The notes beneath the pieces were generated by a model. The model did not search any database, was not told where the DNA came from, and worked only from the letters and a program-made list of their open reading frames with translations. Position numbers and translations under genes: made by a program. Positions 17,039 to 26,714 of a DNA stretch of 64,000 bases are shown piece after piece. Positions within the stretch are counted from its first letter, which is position 1, and every line of letters starts with the position of its first letter. The stretch is from Kineococcus mangrovi. Its GTDB lineage: Bacteria > Actinomycetota > Actinomycetes > Actinomycetales > Kineococcaceae. The stretch is taken from the NCBI RefSeq assembly GCF_041320705.1, contig NZ_JBGGTQ010000004.1, positions 372,001-436,000 of the forward strand. The letters run 5' to 3'.

Positions 17039-17878
17039 TCAGAGGATCGGGTTGCCACCCGTCACCGCGACGCGCGCCCCGGAGACGTAGCTGCCGTCGT
17101 CGGAGGCGAGCAGCACGTAGACGGGGGCGAGCTCGCCCGGCTGACCCGGCCGGCCCAGCGGGACCTGCTGCCCGAAGCTCTCGACCTGCTCCGGCGGCAT
17201 CGTGGAGGGGATGAGCGGTGTCCACACCGGCCCCGGAGCGACGCTGTTCACGCGGATGCCGCGGTCGCCGACCAGTTGCGCCATCGAGGCGCACATGTTG
17301 GCGATGCCGGCCTTGGTCATCGAGTAGGGGATGAGCGTCGGCTTGGGGTTGTCCGAGTTCACCGAGCTGCTCCCGATGATGGACGAGCCCGGCCCCATGT
17401 GCGGCAGGGCGGCCTTCGACAACCAGAAGAACGCGCTGAGGTTGGTGTTCAGCGTGAACATCCACTCCTCGTCGGAGATCTCCTCCAGGGTCTCGTGACT
17501 CATCTGGTACGCGGCGTTGCTGACGAGCACGTCCACCTTCCCGAACTCCCGCACGCACGCGTCGACCACGGCGCGGCACTGCCCGGCCGTCGAGATGTCA
17601 CCGGCGACGAGCACCGCCCGCCGTCCGGCCTCCTCGACCCACCGCGCCGTCTCCTGCGCGTCCTCGTGCTCGGACAGGTAGCTGATGACGACGTCCGCCC
17701 CCTCGCGGGCGTACGCGATCGCGACCGCGCGGCCGATCCCGGAGTCGCCGCCGGTGACGATGGCCGCCTTGCCGGTGAGCTTGTCGTGGCCGACGTAGGA
17801 CGTCTCGCCGTGGTCGGGCGTCGGCCGCATCGCGCCGGTGGTGCCGGGGGGTTCCTGCTGCTGGCTGGGCTGGGACAC
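17039..17878 (-). CDS. SDR family oxidoreductase (YdaD/YghA-like)
   Basis: 279-residue classical short-chain dehydrogenase with a 35-residue N-terminal extension. The cofactor motif TGGDSGIG is at residues 42-49, the active-site Ser is in GSSSVN and YSMTK holds the catalytic Tyr near 185. The TGGDSGIG form and the extension match the general stress group (YdaD, YghA). GTG 17878 has a CAGGAG site 6 nt upstream. Substrate unknown, NADP(H) use likely. Confidence 0.92.
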   Translation of the reverse strand: MSQPSQQQEPPGTTGAMRPTPDHGETSYVGHDKLTGKAAIVTGGDSGIGRAVAIAYAREGADVVISYLSEHEDAQETARWVEEAGRRAVLVAGDISTAGQCRAVVDACVREFGKVDVLVSNAAYQMSHETLEEISDEEWMFTLNTNLSAFFWLSKAALPHMGPGSSIIGSSSVNSDNPKPTLIPYSMTKAGIANMCASMAQLVGDRGIRVNSVAPGPVWTPLIPSTMPPEQVESFGQQVPLGRPGQPGELAPVYVLLASDDGSYVSGARVAVTGGNPIL

Positions 17879-17946
17879 GGGGGCTCCTGCTCCGGGTGGG
17901 GTGGACGAATCGTGGTGGTCCTACCCGCCCACCCCGGCGCCAACCG

Positions 17947-18567
17947 TCACTCGAAGCGCGAGGGGTCCCCGGCGCCGACGCGGACGACCTCGGGGTAGCC
18001 CTGCGACCAGTCGACGACCGTCGTCGGTTCCGTGCCGCACTCCCCGGCGTCCACGACGGCGTCGACGACGTGGTCGAGCTCCTCCTTCACCGACCAGCCG
18101 TCGGTGAGGGGTTCGTCGTGGTCGGGCAGCAGCAGCGTGCTCGACAGCAGCGGTTCGCCGAGCTCGGACAGCAGCGCCCGCACGAACGGGTGGTCGGGGA
18201 TGCGGACCCCCACGGTCTTCTTCTTCGGGTGCGCGAACCGGCGGGGCACCTCCTTCGTGGCCGGGAGGATGAACGTGTACGGGTTGGGCGTCGCGGCCTT
18301 CACCGCCCGGAACTGCACGTTGTCGAGGTGCACGAACTGCCCGAGCTGGGCGAAGTCCGAGCACACGAGGGTGAAGTGGTGCCGGGCGTCGAGGTGGCGG
18401 ATGCGACGGATCCGGTCGGCGCCGGTGTGGCTGTCGAGGCGGCAGCCGAGGGCGTAGCAGGAGTCCGTCGGGTAGGCGATCAGCGCGTCCTCGCGCAGCA
18501 CCGCCGCGAGCTGGGCGACCGACCGCGGTTGCGGGTCCTGCGGGTGCACCTCGACGAAGCGGGCCAT
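17947..18567 (-). CDS. Sua5/YciO/YrdC-type L-threonylcarbamoyladenylate synthase family protein
   Basis: 206-residue YrdC-fold protein. YPTDSCYALGCRLDS and the basic stretch HPKKKTVGVRIPDHP (in part) are the nucleotide/tRNA-modification signatures, closest in style to the YciO branch. True Sua5/TsaC makes threonylcarbamoyl-AMP for tRNA t6A37; YciO relatives may have another role. ATG 18567 is preceded by TACAGT (18579-18574) 6 nt upstream, indicating a leaderless transcript. Confidence 0.88.
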   Translation of the reverse strand: MARFVEVHPQDPQPRSVAQLAAVLREDALIAYPTDSCYALGCRLDSHTGADRIRRIRHLDARHHFTLVCSDFAQLGQFVHLDNVQFRAVKAATPNPYTFILPATKEVPRRFAHPKKKTVGVRIPDHPFVRALLSELGEPLLSSTLLLPDHDEPLTDGWSVKEELDHVVDAVVDAGECGTEPTTVVDWSQGYPEVVRVGAGDPSRFE

Positions 18568-18745
18568 GGGGTCACTGTAGGACCGGGGTCCGCGCGGCGC
18601 CGCCGGTGCGCCGAAGACTTGTCCACGCTGGTTCGGAAACGTGGATCGGGTTGTCGTGCAGTCGATCCGCTGGAGCACCGCGAGTTCCCCCCGGTGGCTG
18701 CCCGTGGTTCCCTGGGCGCTGCTCCCAACGGAAGGCCGTCCCGCC

Positions 18746-19312
18746 GTGTCCCTGTGGACCCTGTTCGTCATCGCCGTCGGCGTCTCCGCCGACGCCTTCG
18801 CCGTCGCGCTCGGCAAGGGCCTGCACCTGCGGCGCCTCACCGTCCGCAGCACCGCCGCCCTCGCCCTCGCGTTCGGCCTCGCCCAGGCCCTCATGCCCGT
18901 CCTGGGCTGGGCGCTGGGCCGGCAGTTCCGCGGCTACGTCACCGCGGTCGACCACTGGGTCGCGTTCGGGCTGCTCACCCTCATCGGCGGCAAGATGCTG
19001 TGGGAGGCGTTCACGGGCGGGGCCGACGACGAGGAGGACAGCGACGGGATCCCGCTGCGGCAGCTGCTGCTCCTCGCCGTGGCGACGAGCATCGACGCCC
19101 TGGCGGTGGGCATCAGCTTCGCGTTCCTCGACGTCGCCATCGTCCCCGCCGCGGTGGCCATCGGGGTGACGACGGCCGCCCTCACCGCCGTGGGCGCGGT
19201 GGTGGGGCACCGGGCGGGCAGCCGGTTCGGCAAGCCCGCCGAAGTGCTCGGCGGGCTGATCCTCATCGCGATCGGCGTGAACATCGTGCTGGAGCACACC
19301 GGGGTCCTCTGA
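18746..19312 (+). CDS. mntP: manganese efflux pump MntP
   Basis: 188-residue membrane protein with six segments made of two homologous halves (VSADAFAVALGKG and TSIDALAVGISF); the paired Asp residues in these repeats are the Mn-binding sites of MntP. GTG 18746 gives the family length; GGAAGG lies about 10 nt upstream. About 180 bp of leader precede it, in which I cannot find a convincing yybP-ykoY manganese riboswitch. Confidence 0.92.
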   Translation: MSLWTLFVIAVGVSADAFAVALGKGLHLRRLTVRSTAALALAFGLAQALMPVLGWALGRQFRGYVTAVDHWVAFGLLTLIGGKMLWEAFTGGADDEEDSDGIPLRQLLLLAVATSIDALAVGISFAFLDVAIVPAAVAIGVTTAALTAVGAVVGHRAGSRFGKPAEVLGGLILIAIGVNIVLEHTGVL

Positions 19313-19450
19313 CGTCACGGCCGATCCGGGCGGTGTCGCAGGGACGTGCGCTCGCCCCGGGAGCACCCGGACCCGGTGATGACCCCGGCAACCGATCTCC
19401 CCCGGCCCCTCCGGTCGTCGTCGCCGCAGCGAGTCCGTCGCGGTTCCCGG

Positions 19451-20167
19451 TCAGGCCCGCGGCGTCTGGACGGCCGCGAAGTCCAGCGTGCGGCGCAGCC
19501 GGAACCCCAGGTGCTCGTAGAGCCCGATCGCGCCCGTGTTGTGCGCCGCCGCGTGCAGGAACGGCAGCTCGCCGCGCTCGCGGATGCCGTGCGCCACCGC
19601 CCGGAGCAGCGTCGTCGCCAGACCGCGCCCGCGGGCGGCGGGGTCGGTGCAGACCGCGCTGATCTCCGTCGCCCCGCCCAGGCGCAGGCGTTCCCCGGCC
19701 ATCGCGAGCAGGCGGCCGTCCTCGCGGATCCCGAGGTAGCGGCCCAGCAGGCGCGTGCGGCGGCCGAACGGGCCCGGTCGGGTGCGCTCGACGAGGTCGA
19801 GCGCGTCGTCGACGTCGTCCTCCCCGAGCTCGAGAACCCCGGGGACCCCGGGGACACCTCCGTCCGGGTGGGAGGCGAAGGCGTCGGTCGCCACGAGCTG
19901 CACACCCGGCAGCGCCCAGAGCAGCTCGAACCCGGCGGGGGGAGCGGTGGCCAGGGCCGGGACGACGACCGTCGCCCCGGGGCCGGCGGCCGCCGCGAGG
20001 TCCGCCCACGCGGCCGGGTCCGCCTGGTCGGCCAGACCGCCGAAGGGGGAGACGTCCCCGGGGTAGCGGCGGGCCGCTCCCGCGCCGAGGGCCAGGTGCG
20101 CGTGGACCCCCGTCAGCGCGGTCCACACGGGGTTGTCCAGGCGGCTCTCGAGGAGGGGGTCGGGCAC
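19451..20167 (-). CDS. GNAT family N-acetyltransferase (FR47-like)
   Basis: 238-residue acetyltransferase. The GNAT core is in the C-terminal half: [21 protein letters not shown] carries the acetyl-CoA pyrophosphate loop (R-x-x-G-x-A), followed by [13 protein letters not shown]. The N-terminal half is a divergent domain as in FR47 proteins. GTG 20167 is chosen; CACGAT lies 6 nt upstream, a weak leaderless -10. The acceptor substrate is unknown. The gene diverges from the chemoreceptor gene. Confidence 0.87.
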   Translation of the reverse strand: MPDPLLESRLDNPVWTALTGVHAHLALGAGAARRYPGDVSPFGGLADQADPAAWADLAAAAGPGATVVVPALATAPPAGFELLWALPGVQLVATDAFASHPDGGVPGVPGVLELGEDDVDDALDLVERTRPGPFGRRTRLLGRYLGIREDGRLLAMAGERLRLGGATEISAVCTDPAARGRGLATTLLRAVAHGIRERGELPFLHAAAHNTGAIGLYEHLGFRLRRTLDFAAVQTPRA

Positions 20168-20253
20168 GGGGGCATCGTGGCAGACCCCGCGGTGGGGGCG
20201 GCGCCGGCCGTGATCCAGGACCCGGGTCTCAGGTGCGTGAGGCGCGGGTCGAT

Positions 20254-20286
20254 GGACGACTGCGGGCGCCGTGCCCGTAGTCGTCC
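20254..20286 (+). promoter_or_regulatory. hairpin in the leader of the chemoreceptor gene
   Basis: A 14-bp stem with one mismatch (GGACGACTGCGGGC / GCCCGTAGTCGTCC) and a 5-nt loop ends 22 nt before the GTG of the chemoreceptor gene, just ahead of its ribosome-binding site. It is not a terminator of an upstream gene, because the neighbour is divergent. Confidence 0.5.
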
Positions 20287-20308
20287 AACCAGAGGCGAGG
20301 GTGTCGTC

Positions 20309-21892
20309 GTGTCCTTCTTGCGGAACCTGCGGGTCGCGTCGAAGCTGATCGTCGGGTTCGGGCTGGTGACGCTGCTGCTCGTGGCCTCGATCCTCGTCGG
20401 GGTGGTGCGGCTCCACCAGGCGCAGGGCAACCTGACGAACCTCGCCCGGTCGGGGATGGTCTCGGTGCAGACCGTGGAGGAGACCAAGACCGCGCTCCTG
20501 AAGGTGCGCTCGGACGTCCTCGCCATCGCGGTCTCCTCGACGGAGGACGAGAAAGCGTCCTCCCAGCAGGAGCTGGCGGCCGACGACGAGGCCCTCGACG
20601 ACTCCTTCACCGCCTACCTGGCCTCGAGCCCGAGCAGCACGGCCGCCCAGCGCGACGCCTACGCGACCGCCCTGGCGAGCTACCGCACGGTCCGCCAGGA
20701 ACTCGTCGGCTACGCCGTCGCCGGTGACGTGGACTCCTTCGACACCCTGCGCCAGGGGACGGCCACGCCCGCTGCGAACGAGGTGCTCGACGCCCTCACC
20801 GTGCTCGTGACGGCGGAGACGGAGGCGGCCGGGCAGCAGGTCGCCCAGGGCACGTCGGCCTACCGCACCTCGGTCCTGACCCTGGTCCTCGTCGGAGCGC
20901 TCAGCATCGCCGTCGCCGTCGTGGCCACCGTCGTCATCACGCGTTCGATCGTCCGTCCCCTCGGCCAGACGCTGCGCCTCGTGGAGGGGCTGGCCGACGG
21001 CCGCCTCGACCAGCGCGTCGAGTACACCGCCCGCGACGAGATGGGTCAGCTCGCCACCGCGCTCAACACCTCGACCGGCAAGCTCGCCGGTGTCGTCCGC
21101 GAGGTCACCCGCCACGCCGGGGACCTGTCGGCGTCCTCGCGGCAGCTGACCTCGGTCGCCGGAACCCTGTCCGCCGGTGCGGCGCAGTCCGCCTCGCAGT
21201 CGCAGGTGGTCTCGGTCGCGACCGGGGAGATCAGCGCGAACATCGGGACCGTCGCGGCGGCCGGGGAGGAGATGACCTCGGCGATCCGGGAGATCGCGTC
21301 CTCGACCGCGGCGGCCTCGCAGACGGCGGCCACGGCGGTGGCTGCGGCGGCCGACGCCGAGGCGACCATCTCCCGGTTGGGGGCTTCGAGCCGGGAGATC
21401 GGTGAGGTGGTCAAGCTGATCACCTCGATCGCGGAGCAGACGAACCTGCTGGCGTTGAACGCCACGATCGAGGCGGCGCGGGCCGGGGATGCGGGCAAGG
21501 GGTTCGCGGTGGTGGCCGGTGAGGTGAAGGAGCTGGCGCAGCAGACGGCGCGGGCGACGGAGGAGATCGTGGCGAGGGTGAACGCCACGCAGGCCGATGC
21601 GGGGGCTGCGACGGGGGTGATCGGGCAGATCGCGGAGGTGATCGGGCAGATCGACGGGTTGCAGGCCACGATCGCGGCGGCGGTGGAGGAGCAGTCGGCG
21701 ACGACGAGTGAGATGGTGCGCAACGTGACGGAGGTCTCGGGCGGGTCGCAGGAGATCGCGGCGAGCATCACCGGTATCGCGCAGGCGGCGGGTCAGACGA
21801 CCGAGAGCGCGTCGGTGACCGCGGCCACGGCTGAGGAGGTCTCCCGCGCGGCGCACCGGCTGGGCGAACTGGTCGCGGGTTTCCGCGTCTGA
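20309..21892 (+). CDS. methyl-accepting chemotaxis protein
   Basis: 527-residue transmembrane chemoreceptor. Membrane segment 1 (residues about 15-35), an extracellular four-helix-bundle type sensor (about 36-190), segment 2 (about 192-212), HAMP (213-265) and the cytoplasmic signalling domain with the hairpin tip [18 protein letters not shown] (in part). GTG 20309 follows GCGAGG by 8 nt. Codons in the signalling hairpin (about 21380-21880) switch from C-ending to G-ending, unlike the sensor half. No other chemotaxis or flagellar gene is in the window. Ligand unknown. Confidence 0.95.
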   Translation: MSFLRNLRVASKLIVGFGLVTLLLVASILVGVVRLHQAQGNLTNLARSGMVSVQTVEETKTALLKVRSDVLAIAVSSTEDEKASSQQELAADDEALDDSFTAYLASSPSSTAAQRDAYATALASYRTVRQELVGYAVAGDVDSFDTLRQGTATPAANEVLDALTVLVTAETEAAGQQVAQGTSAYRTSVLTLVLVGALSIAVAVVATVVITRSIVRPLGQTLRLVEGLADGRLDQRVEYTARDEMGQLATALNTSTGKLAGVVREVTRHAGDLSASSRQLTSVAGTLSAGAAQSASQSQVVSVATGEISANIGTVAAAGEEMTSAIREIASSTAAASQTAATAVAAAADAEATISRLGASSREIGEVVKLITSIAEQTNLLALNATIEAARAGDAGKGFAVVAGEVKELAQQTARATEEIVARVNATQADAGAATGVIGQIAEVIGQIDGLQATIAAAVEEQSATTSEMVRNVTEVSGGSQEIAASITGIAQAAGQTTESASVTAATAEEVSRAAHRLGELVAGFRV

Positions 21893-21916
21893 CGCCTCGC
21901 GTCCGGGGACCGTGGT

Positions 21917-22876
21917 TCAGGGGCGGGGGAGCAGTCCCATCGCCTCCACGGCCGCCCGCACGGCGTCCAGCGACGTCCCCGGCGCGTAGCCGAGGAGTTC
22001 CCGCGCTTTCCGGGTGCTCGCGGAGTGGCTGCGGGACAGGTGCTCCCAGCTCGCCTCGGCGTGCTCCCCGGCGGCGGCGCGGAACTCCTCCCACGTGACC
22101 GACCGCAGGTTCGCCTCCTTCCCCCACCAGGCCGCGGCCGCCCGGGCGAAACCCCGCACGGTGAGGGCGCGGTCGGAGACGGCGTGGAAGCTCTCGCCCG
22201 CCGACACGTCCGGCCGGGCGAGCGCGAGCTCGAAGAGCTGCGCGACGTCGTCGGCGTGGACGTGGTGCATCGTCTCCAGCCCCAGCCCCGGCACCAGCAG
22301 TTCACCGCCGCTGGACAGCGCCTCCCAGACGCCGGGGTCGAGGTTCCCCAGGGGGGTGATGACGGGCCAGCCGGGACCGCTGATGTGCCCGGGGTGCACG
22401 ACCGTGCTGCGCAGTCCACCGGACCGCGTCTCGGCGTGCAGGAACTCCTCGATCTCGGCCTTCTGCGTGCCGTACGGCCCGAACGGCTCCCGCGGGTCGT
22501 CCTCGCGCAACGGGGACGCGGCCGCGGGCCCGTGCACCCAGATCGTCCCGCAGTGCGCGTGGAACGCACCGGTCGGTCGCAGCGCCTCGACGAGTTCCCG
22601 CGCCTGGTCGAGCGTGAAGCAGACGAGGTCGACGACGGCGTCCGGGCGCAGTTCGGCGATGCGCGTCCCGAAGGTGCCGGCGGCGGCCTCGGCCTCCCGG
22701 TCGGCGACGACCCGCTCGGCCCGGTCCCAGGCCGGGTCGGCGTGGTACGGCTCCCGGGTGCCGCGGCTCACGGCGCTCACGCGGTGGCCCGCGCGCACCA
22801 GCCGCGGGACGAGGAAGCTGCCGACGTGGCCCGTCGCGCCGACGACGACGACGTGCTGCTGCTGCGTTTCGCTCAC
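21917..22876 (-). CDS. NAD-dependent epimerase/dehydratase family protein
   Basis: 319-residue extended SDR. The dinucleotide-binding GATGHVGSF is at residues about 13-21, and YGTQKAEIE in the middle supplies the Tyr-x-x-x-Lys pair. GTG 22876 overlaps the stop of the aldehyde dehydrogenase upstream (GTGA), so the two are coupled. Substrate unknown; similar proteins reduce or epimerise nucleotide sugars or aldehyde precursors. Confidence 0.9.
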   Translation of the reverse strand: MSETQQQHVVVVGATGHVGSFLVPRLVRAGHRVSAVSRGTREPYHADPAWDRAERVVADREAEAAAGTFGTRIAELRPDAVVDLVCFTLDQARELVEALRPTGAFHAHCGTIWVHGPAAASPLREDDPREPFGPYGTQKAEIEEFLHAETRSGGLRSTVVHPGHISGPGWPVITPLGNLDPGVWEALSSGGELLVPGLGLETMHHVHADDVAQLFELALARPDVSAGESFHAVSDRALTVRGFARAAAAWWGKEANLRSVTWEEFRAAAGEHAEASWEHLSRSHSASTRKARELLGYAPGTSLDAVRAAVEAMGLLPRP

Positions 22877-24318
22877 GGGGTCCGGTCCTTCAGCTCGTCG
22901 GGCAGGGCGGTGGCGGGGAAACCCTGGAACGCCACCGGACGCTGCCACCGGGTGATCGCGGCCGTGCCCACGGAGGTCGTCGTGGGCGTCGTCGTGGCGG
23001 GCCAGGGGCCGCCGTGCTGCTGGGCCGCCGAGACGGTGACCCCCGTCGGCCAGTCGTTCCAGACCACGCGGCCGACGTGCTCGGCCAGCAGGGCCGCGAC
23101 CTCCGCGGCCAGCGGGTCGTCCGCCCCCGCCTGCACGGTCCCGGTCAACTGCCCGGGCAGGACGTCGAGGACGTCGCGCAGCTCGTCCTCGCCGGAGTAG
23201 CCGACGACGAGCCCGGCCGGCCCGAACGCCTCCAGCTCCAGCAGGTGCGGGTTCGCCACGACGTCGGCGGCGGACACCGCGAACACCTGGGCGGCGACCC
23301 CGTCGGGACCGGCCGCGCCCTCGACGGCGGTCCGCACACCGGGCTGGGACCCCAGGTCCGACGTCGCGGCCCCGAACCCCTCGACGATGCCCGGGTGCAG
23401 CATCGGCCCGGGGACGGGCAGCTCGACGGCCGAGGTGAACGCGTCCACGTCGGGGACGAGGACGACGCCGGGGTTCGTGCAGAACTGCCCCGCACCCAGC
23501 GTCAGCGACCCCACCCAGCCGGTCGCGACGTCCGCGCCGCGCTCGGCCCAAGCGGCGGGCGTCACGACGACGGGGTTCACGCTGCCGAGCTCGCCGTGGA
23601 AGGGGATGGGGTCCGGGCGGGAGACGGCCAGGTCGAACAGCGCCCGGCCGCCGTGCACCGAACCCGTGAACCCGGCCGCGCGGACCCGCCGGTCGGTCAG
23701 CGCGGTCTTCGACGCCTCCACGCCCTCGATGAGGGCGAACGCCCCCTCGGGCAGCCCGACCGCGGCCAGCGCGGCCGTCACCTGCCGGGCCGTCGCCAGG
23801 GACAGCCGCGGGTGGCCCGGGTGGGCCTTGACCACGACGGGGCAGCCGGCGGCCAGGGCCGAGACGGAGTCGCCGCCGAAGACGCTGAAGGCGAAGGGGA
23901 AGTTGCTGGCCGCGAACACCAGCACCGGCCCGATCGGGACGACGGTGCGCCGCAGGTCCGGGCGCGGGCCCATGCCCCAGTCGGGGTCGGCGTGGTCGAC
24001 GCGCGTCGGCAGCAGCGACCCGTCCCGCAGCCCCGCCGCGAACAACCGGGCCTGGAAGACCGTCCGCGTCAACTCGCCCTCGAGCCGGGCCTGCGGCAGG
24101 TGGGTCTCCTCGGCGGCCAGGGCCACGAGGTCGGCGCGCGCCCCCTCCAGGGCCCGGGCCACCGCCTCCAGGGCGTCGGCCCGTTCGCCGGGCGCGGTGC
24201 GGGCCAGCGGCCGGGCCGCGGCGTGCGCGGCGGCGAGGACCGCGTCGAGGTCGGCCCGGGTGGTGTCCTGGTGGGTGTCCTGGTGGGTGTCCTGGGTGGT
24301 GTCCTCGGTGGCATCCAT
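22873..24318 (-). CDS. aldehyde dehydrogenase (NADP+), alpha-ketoglutarate-semialdehyde dehydrogenase type
   Basis: 481-residue aldehyde dehydrogenase. The catalytic Cys lies in GQFCTNPG (near residue 280) and the general-base Glu in [10 protein letters not shown] (near 242). The [10 protein letters not shown] and [12 protein letters not shown] forms are typical of the 2,5-dioxovalerate / fatty aldehyde group that ends sugar-acid or hydroxyproline oxidation. ATG 24318 is chosen (GTG 24324 is two codons upstream). Residues 5-18 are a QDTH repeat from a 12-bp DNA repeat. It is coupled to the epimerase gene by GTGA. Confidence 0.9.
   Translation of the reverse strand: MDATEDTTQDTHQDTHQDTTRADLDAVLAAAHAAARPLARTAPGERADALEAVARALEGARADLVALAAEETHLPQARLEGELTRTVFQARLFAAGLRDGSLLPTRVDHADPDWGMGPRPDLRRTVVPIGPVLVFAASNFPFAFSVFGGDSVSALAAGCPVVVKAHPGHPRLSLATARQVTAALAAVGLPEGAFALIEGVEASKTALTDRRVRAAGFTGSVHGGRALFDLAVSRPDPIPFHGELGSVNPVVVTPAAWAERGADVATGWVGSLTLGAGQFCTNPGVVLVPDVDAFTSAVELPVPGPMLHPGIVEGFGAATSDLGSQPGVRTAVEGAAGPDGVAAQVFAVSAADVVANPHLLELEAFGPAGLVVGYSGEDELRDVLDVLPGQLTGTVQAGADDPLAAEVAALLAEHVGRVVWNDWPTGVTVSAAQQHGGPWPATTTPTTTSVGTAAITRWQRPVAFQGFPATALPDELKDRTP
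24263..24310 (+). repeat. 12-bp tandem repeat, 4 copies, inside the aldehyde dehydrogenase N-terminus
   Basis: Four units of the form GTGTCCTGGTGG (24263-24274, 24275-24286, 24287-24298, 24299-24310; the last two diverge slightly) encode repeated (Q/E)DT(H/T) on the minus strand. Same unit size and copy number as the repeat at 3203-3250. Confidence 0.85.
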
Positions 24319-24411
24319 GGTCACCCCATCCTGGCCCGCCCGTCCGGACCCCGCGAGCCGGGTGTGACGGGCGTCTCCACACCTGGCCGGACGTCCGCGC
24401 GGCAGCGGGAC

Positions 24412-24417
24412 TAGGGT
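24412..24417 (+). promoter_or_regulatory. -10 element (TAGGGT) of sucCD
   Basis: TAGGGT lies about 80 bp ahead of the sucC start, implying a leader of roughly 74 nt. No clear -35 is seen. Confidence 0.45.
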
Positions 24418-24497
24418 GCTGGACGCCCGTTGGACTGGTGCCGAAGCCGGCACGGACAGTCACTTCCGACCGAGGACGAGGAAGACGAGGAACTCCG

Positions 24498-25676
24498 GTG
24501 GACCTCTTCGAGTACCAGGCGCGCGACCTGTTCGCCGCGCACGGCGTACCCGTGCTGGACGGCAGGGTCGCGACCACCCCCGAGGAGGCCCGGGCGGCCG
24601 CCGAGGACATGGGTGGCGGGACGGTCGTCGTCAAGGCGCAGGTCAAGACGGGCGGCCGCGGCAAGGCCGGCGGCGTCAAGGTCGCGCACTCCCCCGAGGA
24701 GGTGCAGCAGCGCGCGGGCGAGATCCTGGGCATGGACATCAAGGGCCACACCGTCCACCAGGTGATGATCGCCCAGGGCGCGAAGATCGCCGAGGAGTAC
24801 TACTTCTCGGTCCTGCTCGACCGCTCCCACCGCACCTACCTGGCCATGGCCAGCGTCGAGGGCGGCGTGGAGATCGAGCAGCTCGCCGTCGAGCGCCCCG
24901 AGGCCCTCGCCCGCGTCCCCGTGGACGCCCTCGTCGGCATCGACGCCGCCAAGGGCGCCGAGATCGCGCGGGCCGCCGGGTTCGCCCCCGAGCTGCAGGA
25001 CGCCGTGGCCGACGTGTTCGTCAAGCTCTGGAGGGTCTTCGCCGCCGAGGACGCGACGCTCGTCGAGGTGAACCCGCTGGTGCGCACCGAGTCCGGTGAC
25101 GTCGTCGCCCTCGACGGCAAGGTGACGCTGGACGAGAACGCCGACTTCCGGCACCCCGCGCACGCCGACCTCGTCGACGCGGCGGCTGCGGACCCGCTCG
25201 AGGCCAAGGCCAAGGAGCTGCACCTCAACTACGTCAAGCTCGACGGCGAGGTCGGCATCATCGGCAACGGTGCGGGCCTGGTGATGTCGACCCTCGACGT
25301 CGTCGCGTACGCGGGGGAGAAGCACGGCGGCACCAAGCCGGCCAACTTCCTCGACATCGGTGGTGGCGCCTCCGCGCAGGTCATGGCCAACGGCCTCGAC
25401 GTCATCCTCGGCGACCCGCAGGTCAAGAGCGTGTTCGTCAACGTCTTCGGCGGCATCACCGCCTGCGACGAGGTCGCCAAGGGCATCGTCTCCGCGCTCG
25501 GGATCCTCGGCGACGAGGCGACCAAGCCGCTCGTCGTGCGCCTGGACGGCAACAACGTCGAGGAGGGGCGCCGCATCCTCGCCGAGGCCGCGCACCCGCT
25601 CGTGACGGTCGTGGACACCATGGACGGGGCGGCCGACAAGGCCGCCGAGCTCGCCAACACCGCTGGGAAGGCCTGA
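24498..25676 (+). CDS. sucC: succinate-CoA ligase (ADP-forming) subunit beta
   Basis: 392-residue beta subunit of succinyl-CoA synthetase, which couples succinyl-CoA cleavage to nucleotide phosphorylation in the TCA cycle. The ATP-grasp domain opens the protein ([36 protein letters not shown] in part) and the CoA-ligase domain with [12 protein letters not shown] and [14 protein letters not shown] closes it. GTG 24498 has GAGGA 5-6 nt upstream. sucD follows after 3 bp. Confidence 0.97.
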   Translation: MDLFEYQARDLFAAHGVPVLDGRVATTPEEARAAAEDMGGGTVVVKAQVKTGGRGKAGGVKVAHSPEEVQQRAGEILGMDIKGHTVHQVMIAQGAKIAEEYYFSVLLDRSHRTYLAMASVEGGVEIEQLAVERPEALARVPVDALVGIDAAKGAEIARAAGFAPELQDAVADVFVKLWRVFAAEDATLVEVNPLVRTESGDVVALDGKVTLDENADFRHPAHADLVDAAAADPLEAKAKELHLNYVKLDGEVGIIGNGAGLVMSTLDVVAYAGEKHGGTKPANFLDIGGGASAQVMANGLDVILGDPQVKSVFVNVFGGITACDEVAKGIVSALGILGDEATKPLVVRLDGNNVEEGRRILAEAAHPLVTVVDTMDGAADKAAELANTAGKA

Positions 25677-25679
25677 GCG

Positions 25680-26579
25680 ATGTCGATCTTCATCAACTCC
25701 GACAGCAAGGTCCTCGTCCAGGGGATGACGGGCTCGGAGGGACGCAAGCACACCCAGCGCATGCTGGCCTCCGGCACCCGGATCGTCGGCGGGGTGACCC
25801 CCGGCAAGGGCGGGCAGTCCGTCGACTTCACCGGCGCCGACGGCTCCCCCCTCGCGGTCCCGGTGTTCTCCTCCGTGGGCGAGGCCCGCGAGGCGACCGG
25901 CGCCGACGTCTCGGTGATCTTCGTCCCGGCGAAGTTCACCAGGGGCGCCGTCGTGGAGGCCATCGAGGCCGCCACCCCGCTCGTCGTCGTCATCACCGAG
26001 GGCGTCCCGGTCCACGACACCGCCGAGTTCTACGCGATGGCCGCCGCCTCGGGCACCACGCGCCTGGTCGGCCCCAACTGCCCCGGCCTCATCAGCCCCG
26101 GCCAGTCCAACGTCGGGATCATCCCCGCCGACATCACCGAGTCCGGCCGCATCGGCCTGGTCTCGAAGTCGGGCACGCTGACCTACCAGATGATGTACGA
26201 GCTGCGGGACATCGGGTTCTCCTCCGCCGTCGGCATCGGTGGGGACCCGGTCATCGGGACCACGCACATCGACGCCCTGCAGGCGTTCCAGGACGACCCG
26301 GACACCGACGTCATCGTGATGATCGGGGAGATCGGCGGTGACGCCGAGGAGCGCGCGGCGAAGTTCATCGAGGCCAACGTGACCAAGCCGGTCGTCGGCT
26401 ACGTCGCCGGCTTCACCGCCCCCGAGGGCAAGACGATGGGCCACGCCGGGGCCATCGTCTCCGGCTCGGCGGGCACCGCGCAGGCCAAGAAGGACGCCCT
26501 CGAGGCGGCCGGGGTCAAGGTCGGCAAGACGCCGTCCGAGACCGCCAGGCTGGCGCGGGAGATCTTCCAGAGCCTCTGA
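25680..26579 (+). CDS. sucD: succinate-CoA ligase subunit alpha
   Basis: 299-residue alpha subunit. The CoA-binding Rossmann domain ([16 protein letters not shown]) is N-terminal and the phosphohistidine is in [10 protein letters not shown] at about residue 255. It forms the active heteromer with SucC; the ATG lies 3 bp behind the sucC stop and a GGAAGG site sits inside the sucC end. A strong hairpin terminates the operon. Confidence 0.97.
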   Translation: MSIFINSDSKVLVQGMTGSEGRKHTQRMLASGTRIVGGVTPGKGGQSVDFTGADGSPLAVPVFSSVGEAREATGADVSVIFVPAKFTRGAVVEAIEAATPLVVVITEGVPVHDTAEFYAMAAASGTTRLVGPNCPGLISPGQSNVGIIPADITESGRIGLVSKSGTLTYQMMYELRDIGFSSAVGIGGDPVIGTTHIDALQAFQDDPDTDVIVMIGEIGGDAEERAAKFIEANVTKPVVGYVAGFTAPEGKTMGHAGAIVSGSAGTAQAKKDALEAAGVKVGKTPSETARLAREIFQSL

Positions 26580-26599
26580 CCCGGGGGGTTCGACCGTCG

Positions 26600-26633
26600 G
26601 CCCTGCGCTCCCGGTCCACCGGGAGCGCAGGGC
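26600..26633 (+). terminator. terminator hairpin of sucCD
   Basis: A perfect 15-bp GC-rich stem (26600-26614 with 26619-26633) closes a TCCA loop 20 bp after sucD. There is no T-tract, as usual in this GC-rich phylum. Confidence 0.75.
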
Positions 26634-26714
26634 ACCCCGGCGTCCGCGGGCCCGACGCGCGTCCGGGCGGGTGTCGGTGCCGCCCGTTCGGGCCCGGACG
26701 GGGCAGCATCGACG

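Noticed and set aside
18568-18745. Possible manganese (yybP-ykoY) riboswitch ahead of mntP
   Set aside because: The leader is long enough, but I could not place the conserved yybP-ykoY bulges and stems; only generic GC-rich pairing is present.
19451-21856. 801-residue open frame on the minus strand through the chemoreceptor
   Set aside because: Only its last part (19451-20167) matches a real protein (GNAT); the rest is Arg-rich shadow of the chemoreceptor gene.
23014-24414. Long open frames opposite the aldehyde dehydrogenase gene
   Set aside because: They are shadow frames caused by high GC; the minus-strand frame has the conserved catalytic motifs.
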